Source of the DNA: an uncultured Ignavibacteriota bacterium
GTDB lineage: Bacteria > Bacteroidota > Ignavibacteria > Tepidaquicellales > Tepidaquicellaceae
DNA length: 10,494 bases
Direction: 5' to 3'
NCBI GenBank assembly: GCA_937959065.1
Contig: CALGOI010000035.1
Span: 1-10,494 of the forward strand
In this document: positions 7,331 through 10,494 of the stretch, piece by piece
Layout: each line of letters begins with the position of its first letter
How positions within the stretch are numbered: position 1 is the first letter of the stretch
Notes under the pieces: generated by a model
What the model was told of the DNA's origin: nothing
Seen by the model: only the letters and a program-made list of their open reading frames with translations
The model's database searches: none
Made by a program: the position numbers and the translations under genes

Positions 7331-8314
7331 TTAAACTCCGAAAAAGAAACCTGTAGCTATTGCTTCGAGCACACCGTTGTTTGATTTATATAATCCGTAA
7401 CCGGCTCCTTCATAGTACCCGGTTTCTATTAAGTATTCAAAATTACCGTCATCATTAATATCTATTACGCCCATCAAGGTAGTGTAATCGAATTTCGGTT
7501 CGGTGAAGTTTTCGATCCACTTTATCACCTCACCGCTTCCGTTCATTATAAAAACACATGAAATAAATTTATCGAAACTTAATCTCTTGTTAAATCCCAC
7601 CACGTACTCACCATTAGCAAGGTCTAGGATAGTGAAATCTTCGTTGTCTAATGTTACGTCTATTTCCTTCTCGAGGTTACCCTCATAATCGGTCATTTTT
7701 AAGCCTTTTGTTTTAGGCTCGATGACCTTCTTTGCGTTACCTATTACACCGGCATCAGTGACTTTTTTTGTATTAATTGGGTTAGAGATCTTATCACGTG
7801 AAGCTATTACTGTCATGTCAGATTTCAGCAACAATGCATTTGGCACATCAGCTACTGAATAAAACATATTCCCGCTTCCAATTTCATCGTCAACATTTAT
7901 GTAGTATCTCGCAATGTAGCCTTCGAGGATTTCATTCTCCGTTGCTATGTATAGCTTATCGTTCAGCTTAAGATCAGTAAGCCGGCTGAATTCAGGCTGG
8001 TACTCGTCTATTACAACTTCTATATCATCACCTTTAAGATTCTTAGCTATGCCCCGGACGAATTCAATATAATTGACATATCCGTTTACATCCTGGAAAT
8101 CGAACTCCTTATCTTTTTGAGAAGTACGGTTATCTTCTATCAAAATTCCAACTTCGTCCGTTCTCCCAATATATATGTTATCCTTATTAATTTCACTTCC
8201 TGTTTCTTCAGTTTTACTTTCTGATTGAGGTTCATCTTTGTTTACATTACCTGAACAGGTAAAACCTGCAATAGTAAAACTTAAAAAAATTAATGTAATA
8301 GGCAATAGTCTCAT
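7331..8314 (-). CDS. Exported probable lipoprotein with a C-terminal Ca2+-loop-like motif, function unknown
   Basis: A 327-residue exported protein and first gene of the four-gene minus-strand operon. It begins with a signal peptide (MRLLPITLIFLSFTIAGF) ending near C20. The residue before C20 is threonine, so the lipobox is not canonical and lipid attachment is probable rather than certain. A low-complexity acidic linker follows (about 25-45). The middle region (about 50-150) is beta-rich with a possible SH3-like character (LNDKLYIATENEILEGYIARYYI). Near the C-terminus, D285-I-N287-D-D289-G-N-F-E293 matches the DxNxDGxxE calcium-binding loop seen in FG-GAP/VCBS-type repeats, followed by an aromatic- and glycine-rich tail. 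I recognise no complete family. No Shine-Dalgarno site precedes the ATG, unlike the three genes after it. It is transcribed away from the DUF885 gene across a 123-base gap holding a palindrome. Confidence 0.82.
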   Translation of the reverse strand: MRLLPITLIFLSFTIAGFTCSGNVNKDEPQSESKTEETGSEINKDNIYIGRTDEVGILIEDNRTSQKDKEFDFQDVNGYVNYIEFVRGIAKNLKGDDIEVVIDEYQPEFSRLTDLKLNDKLYIATENEILEGYIARYYINVDDEIGSGNMFYSVADVPNALLLKSDMTVIASRDKISNPINTKKVTDAGVIGNAKKVIEPKTKGLKMTDYEGNLEKEIDVTLDNEDFTILDLANGEYVVGFNKRLSFDKFISCVFIMNGSGEVIKWIENFTEPKFDYTTLMGVIDINDDGNFEYLIETGYYEGAGYGLYKSNNGVLEAIATGFFFGV

Positions 8315-8354
8315 AAAAGTTTGTTTGTTATTTATTAAAATAAACTAATTTTTA

Positions 8355-8374
8355 CTGAATTTCTATAAATTCAG
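8355..8374. promoter_or_regulatory. Perfect 8+8 base inverted repeat between divergent genes, candidate operator
   Basis: CTGAATTT (8355-8362), a four-base spacer CTAT, then AAATTCAG (8367-8374). It lies in the 123-base region between the divergent lipoprotein operon and the DUF885 gene, 40 bases from one start codon and 63 from the other. This position suits a dimeric repressor controlling both sides. A second, AT-only palindrome (TTTATT-AA-AATAAA, 8331-8344) lies nearer the lipoprotein start. No matching regulator gene is in the window. Confidence 0.4.
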
Positions 8375-8437
8375 ACGGATTAATCTTTATTAATTCTCAT
8401 TTATATGCTAATTTTTCTGTTAAACCAAATAACGACG

Positions 8438-10183
8438 ATGAAAAAATTTTTTCTCTTTCTTGTATTTTTATTTACGGCAAATCTATACGCGCAGGAATCC
8501 GCGCACGACCGCTTATGGAAGTTATTCGATGAGAGGCATCAATACAATATGCGTACATATCCTACGTGGGCAACCTACGAAGGCGATAACCGCTACAATG
8601 ATAAACTCACGGATAATTCTCTTGAGGCGATCACCGCTCGTTATGATTCAACAAGGATGTTCCTTGCGATGATCGAAGCGATTCCTTATGAGGAGCTTAC
8701 GGATGAGGACAAGTTAAACTATGACCTTTTCAGGAACGGTCTGCTGGAAAGTCTCGAAGGAGAAAAATTCAATTACCAGTACATGCCGATAGGACAGCAG
8801 GGAGGGATACACATTTCACTGCCGCAGCTGGTCAGAGTACAGCCGCTGCAGGATGCAGATGATTTCGAAGATTACTTCGCGCGCCTGAGGCAATTTCCCG
8901 AGCAGATGGATAATACAATAGCGGCGATGCGCATGGGAATGCAGACAGGGCTAATGCCGCCAAAATTTATAATGGAGCAGACCCTCCCTCAGATGAGTAA
9001 TGTCTTCGATGTGGAGAGCGCGGATAAGTCAATTTTTTATGTTCCGGCGAACGGACTTGATGCACCGGAAGAAGTAAAACAAAACATCAACAGCGAGTTA
9101 ATTTCAATAATAGATACGTACGTAAATCCTGCTTATGTGAAGCTTCACGATTTCGTACGTGATGAGTACCTGCCTCTGTGCAGAACTGATGCGGGTATCT
9201 GGTCGCTTCCTAATGGAGATGAAATGTATAAACTAGCAGTGAAGAACTACACTACAACAGACCTTACACCTGATGAGGTTTTCGATATCGGAATCAGCGA
9301 GGTCAACAGGATAAAGCAGGAAATGGAAAACGTAAAGAATGAAATAGGATACACCGGAACGCTTGATGAGTTTAATGCATATCTTAAGACCGACCCGCAA
9401 TCTTATTACACCGACAAAGACAAACTTATGGAAGGTTACCGATCCATACTCCGTAACATGGATGAAAAGCTTCCATCACTATTCGGGATACTTCCTCAAG
9501 CCCCATATGATATTATAGAGATAGAGGAGTTCCGCGCAAAGAGCGCGCCTGCTGCGTATTACTACTCTGCGCCGGAGGACCGCTCGCGTCCGGGATATTT
9601 TTACGTGAATGCGTATGATCTGCCGTCACGTCCGAAGTACACAATGACTGCTCTTGCACTGCATGAAGCAGTACCCGGACATCACCTACAGATTACGATT
9701 GCGCAGGAGCTTCCAAATCTACCCCGCTTCCGAAAGGACGGCGGTGAAACCGTTTTTGTGGAAGGTTGGGGGCTGTACGCCGAGCATCTTGGTTACGAAT
9801 CGGGTATGTACGAAGACCCTTACCAGAAGTACGGTGCGCTGACATTCGAGATGTGGCGTGCTTGCAGGCTGGTTGTCGATGCGGGCATGCATTACAAGAG
9901 ATGGACACGCGAGCAGGCGCGTGAATTTCTAACCAGTAATACACCGGGCTCTGATCTAGACATGGGTTCTGAAATAGACCGTTACATTTCATGGCCGGGA
10001 CAAGCGCTTGCATATAAGATCGGTGGATTAAAATTCAAGGAGCTCAGGAAGAAAGCAGAAGACCGCCTCGGAGAAAATTTCGATGTACGGGAATTTCACG
10101 ATACGGTGCTCAAAAACGGTGCGCTGCCGATCAGGATCCTCGAGATGAAGGTCGAGGAGTGGTTGAAGAGCAAGGGAGCATAA
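8438..10183 (+). CDS. Secreted DUF885 family protein, putative zinc metallopeptidase
   Basis: A 581-residue exported protein of the DUF885 family, whose members resemble gluzincin metallopeptidases. The signal peptide is MKKFFLFLVFLFTANLYA, with cleavage probably before Q19. The family signature is strong: H409-E-A-V-P-G-H415-H416, then FVEGWGLYAEHLGYESGM with E442 and E449 as candidate zinc or catalytic residues. Further conserved segments are FEMWRACRLVVDAGMHYKRWTREQA and SEIDRYISWPGQALAYKIGG near the C-terminus. Length is normal for the family and the gene appears complete. The frame also opens at an ATG at 8405. The ATG at 8438 is chosen because it starts the signal peptide directly. No Shine-Dalgarno site is visible (AAATAACGACG before the ATG). 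It stands alone on the plus strand. Substrate is unknown; peptidase activity is inferred from the motif. Confidence 0.93.
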   Translation: MKKFFLFLVFLFTANLYAQESAHDRLWKLFDERHQYNMRTYPTWATYEGDNRYNDKLTDNSLEAITARYDSTRMFLAMIEAIPYEELTDEDKLNYDLFRNGLLESLEGEKFNYQYMPIGQQGGIHISLPQLVRVQPLQDADDFEDYFARLRQFPEQMDNTIAAMRMGMQTGLMPPKFIMEQTLPQMSNVFDVESADKSIFYVPANGLDAPEEVKQNINSELISIIDTYVNPAYVKLHDFVRDEYLPLCRTDAGIWSLPNGDEMYKLAVKNYTTTDLTPDEVFDIGISEVNRIKQEMENVKNEIGYTGTLDEFNAYLKTDPQSYYTDKDKLMEGYRSILRNMDEKLPSLFGILPQAPYDIIEIEEFRAKSAPAAYYYSAPEDRSRPGYFYVNAYDLPSRPKYTMTALALHEAVPGHHLQITIAQELPNLPRFRKDGGETVFVEGWGLYAEHLGYESGMYEDPYQKYGALTFEMWRACRLVVDAGMHYKRWTREQAREFLTSNTPGSDLDMGSEIDRYISWPGQALAYKIGGLKFKELRKKAEDRLGENFDVREFHDTVLKNGALPIRILEMKVEEWLKSKGA

Positions 10184-10248
10184 TTAGTTATTAATTATTA
10201 ATGTTCAATGATTAATGTTTGTTGAACTGCTACATTGGCTGGGATCGA

Positions 10249-10273
10249 CTCTACGAGTAGTAGACTCGTAGAG
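10249..10273. terminator. Perfect 10-bp hairpin downstream of the DUF885 gene, possible terminator
   Basis: CTCTACGAGT (10249-10258), loop AGTAG, ACTCGTAGAG (10264-10273). It lies 65 bases after the DUF885 stop codon. A moderately T-rich stretch (TTCTTTTGTC) starts seven bases after the stem, not immediately, so an intrinsic terminator is possible but not typical. Its right arm overlaps the first copy of the 22-base direct repeat. Confidence 0.5.
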
Positions 10274-10292
10274 CATAGTTCTTTTGTCTCAC
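10271..10292 (+). repeat. 22-base direct repeat, copy 1
   Basis: Core CATAGTTCTTTTGTC preceded by GAG and followed by TCAC. It matches copy 2 (10371-10392) at 19 of 22 bases, exactly 100 bases apart. It follows directly from the right arm of the 10-bp hairpin. Confidence 0.6.
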
Positions 10293-10362
10293 ACAATTTC
10301 TCTTTTTAATGTCCGTACTTTTGACCGCGCAAAATTCGATTCAAGTATTTTTTTATTTGTAT

Positions 10363-10375
10363 TGCCCTTCGGGCA
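10363..10375. repeat. Compact 5-bp GC hairpin before repeat copy 2
   Basis: TGCCC (10363-10367), loop TTC, GGGCA (10371-10375). Its right arm overlaps the start of the second copy of the 22-base repeat, the same arrangement as at copy 1, although the stem sequence is different. Confidence 0.55.
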
Positions 10376-10392
10376 TAGTTCATTTGTCCCAC
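10371..10392 (+). repeat. 22-base direct repeat, copy 2
   Basis: Core CATAGTTCATTTGTC preceded by GGG and followed by CCAC. Compared with copy 1 there are three changes: A to G in the leading triplet, T to A in the middle, and T to C in the trailing triplet. Confidence 0.6.
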
Positions 10393-10414
10393 CACCCCGT
10401 TTCCGCTCCGCTTG

Positions 10415-10440
10415 GCTTCTTTTGCTTGTCCAAAAGAAGC
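10415..10440. repeat. Perfect 10-bp palindrome with six-base loop
   Basis: GCTTCTTTTG (10415-10424), loop CTTGTC, CAAAAGAAGC (10431-10440). The stem can be lengthened by CTT/AAG outside it if one G is bulged. Similar 'CTTTTGCTTGTCCAAAAG' palindromes recur between genes in many bacterial genomes, by general recollection. It may be a terminator for a gene beyond the right edge or a dispersed repeat. Confidence 0.55.
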
Positions 10441-10494
10441 AAGGACAGCCTGTATGAAAATCGTCTAAATTTCACGTGTTCTGCACTCGAAGAA

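Larger units (their letters stand above)
10184..10494. other. Gene-free tail rich in hairpins and repeats
   Basis: No open reading frame or RNA gene was found in these 311 bases. The first part is very AT-rich and contains ATTAATGTT twice (10197-10205, 10211-10219) and a 6+6 inverted repeat (GTTCAA at 10203-10208, TTGAAC at 10222-10227). Three perfect hairpins and a degenerate 22-base direct repeat follow, each listed separately. The composition differs from that of the genes. Confidence 0.7.

Noticed and set aside
8405..8437. Longer DUF885 protein from an upstream ATG
   Set aside because: It adds 11 residues before a complete MKKFF-type signal peptide.
9693..10013. Antisense open frame of 106 codons within the DUF885 gene
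   Set aside because: It mirrors the conserved catalytic region of DUF885 on the other strand and has composition typical of a shadow frame.
10335..10355. TTCGATTC resembling a tRNA T-loop
   Set aside because: The flanks do not form a T-stem, and no acceptor, D or anticodon arm can be built around it.

Overview
The window looks like part of a chromosome from a Gram-negative bacterium of the FCB (Bacteroidetes/Chlorobi) superphylum, most likely the Ignavibacteria/Chlorobi side. The main clue is a secreted protein ending in a type IX secretion sorting domain of the 'QNYPNPFNP ... SGVYLYRL ... KRMVLVK' type. Supporting clues are leading genes without a clear Shine-Dalgarno site, possible TAnnTTTG-type promoter boxes and moderate GC content. 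The lineage is an inference; no rRNA or other marker gene is present.

Left part (1-2867): cation transport. A KUP-type K+ uptake gene, cut by the left edge, lies 23 bases downstream of a YrbG-like Na+/Ca2+ antiporter gene on the minus strand. A second, closely related antiporter gene starts 108 bases away on the plus strand. The two antiporters form a divergent, inverted pair of paralogs.

Middle (2939-5246, plus strand): an ECF-type sigma factor with an unusual cysteine-bearing C-terminal extension of about 95 residues. One base separates it from the gene for a secreted beta-helix protein with a type IX sorting signal. The two are probably co-transcribed.

Minus-strand operon (8314 down to 5249): four genes with junctions of +2, -4 and -1 bases. 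In order they encode an exported probable lipoprotein with a Ca2+-loop-like motif, a membrane-anchored HExxH metallopeptidase-like protein, a small lipoprotein and a DUF72 (YecE-like) TIM-barrel protein. The three downstream genes have good Shine-Dalgarno sites inside the preceding gene or junction. The operon converges with the beta-helix gene, the stop codons lying inside a 15-base palindrome.

Right part: a divergent intergenic region (8315-8437) holds a perfect 8+8 base inverted repeat. It is followed by a secreted DUF885 metallopeptidase-like protein (8438-10183).

The last 311 bases have no gene but hold three perfect hairpins and a 22-base direct repeat whose two copies differ in a structure-preserving way. 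This tail is the least explained part of the window. No RNA gene, transposase, CRISPR array or recognisable defence system was found.
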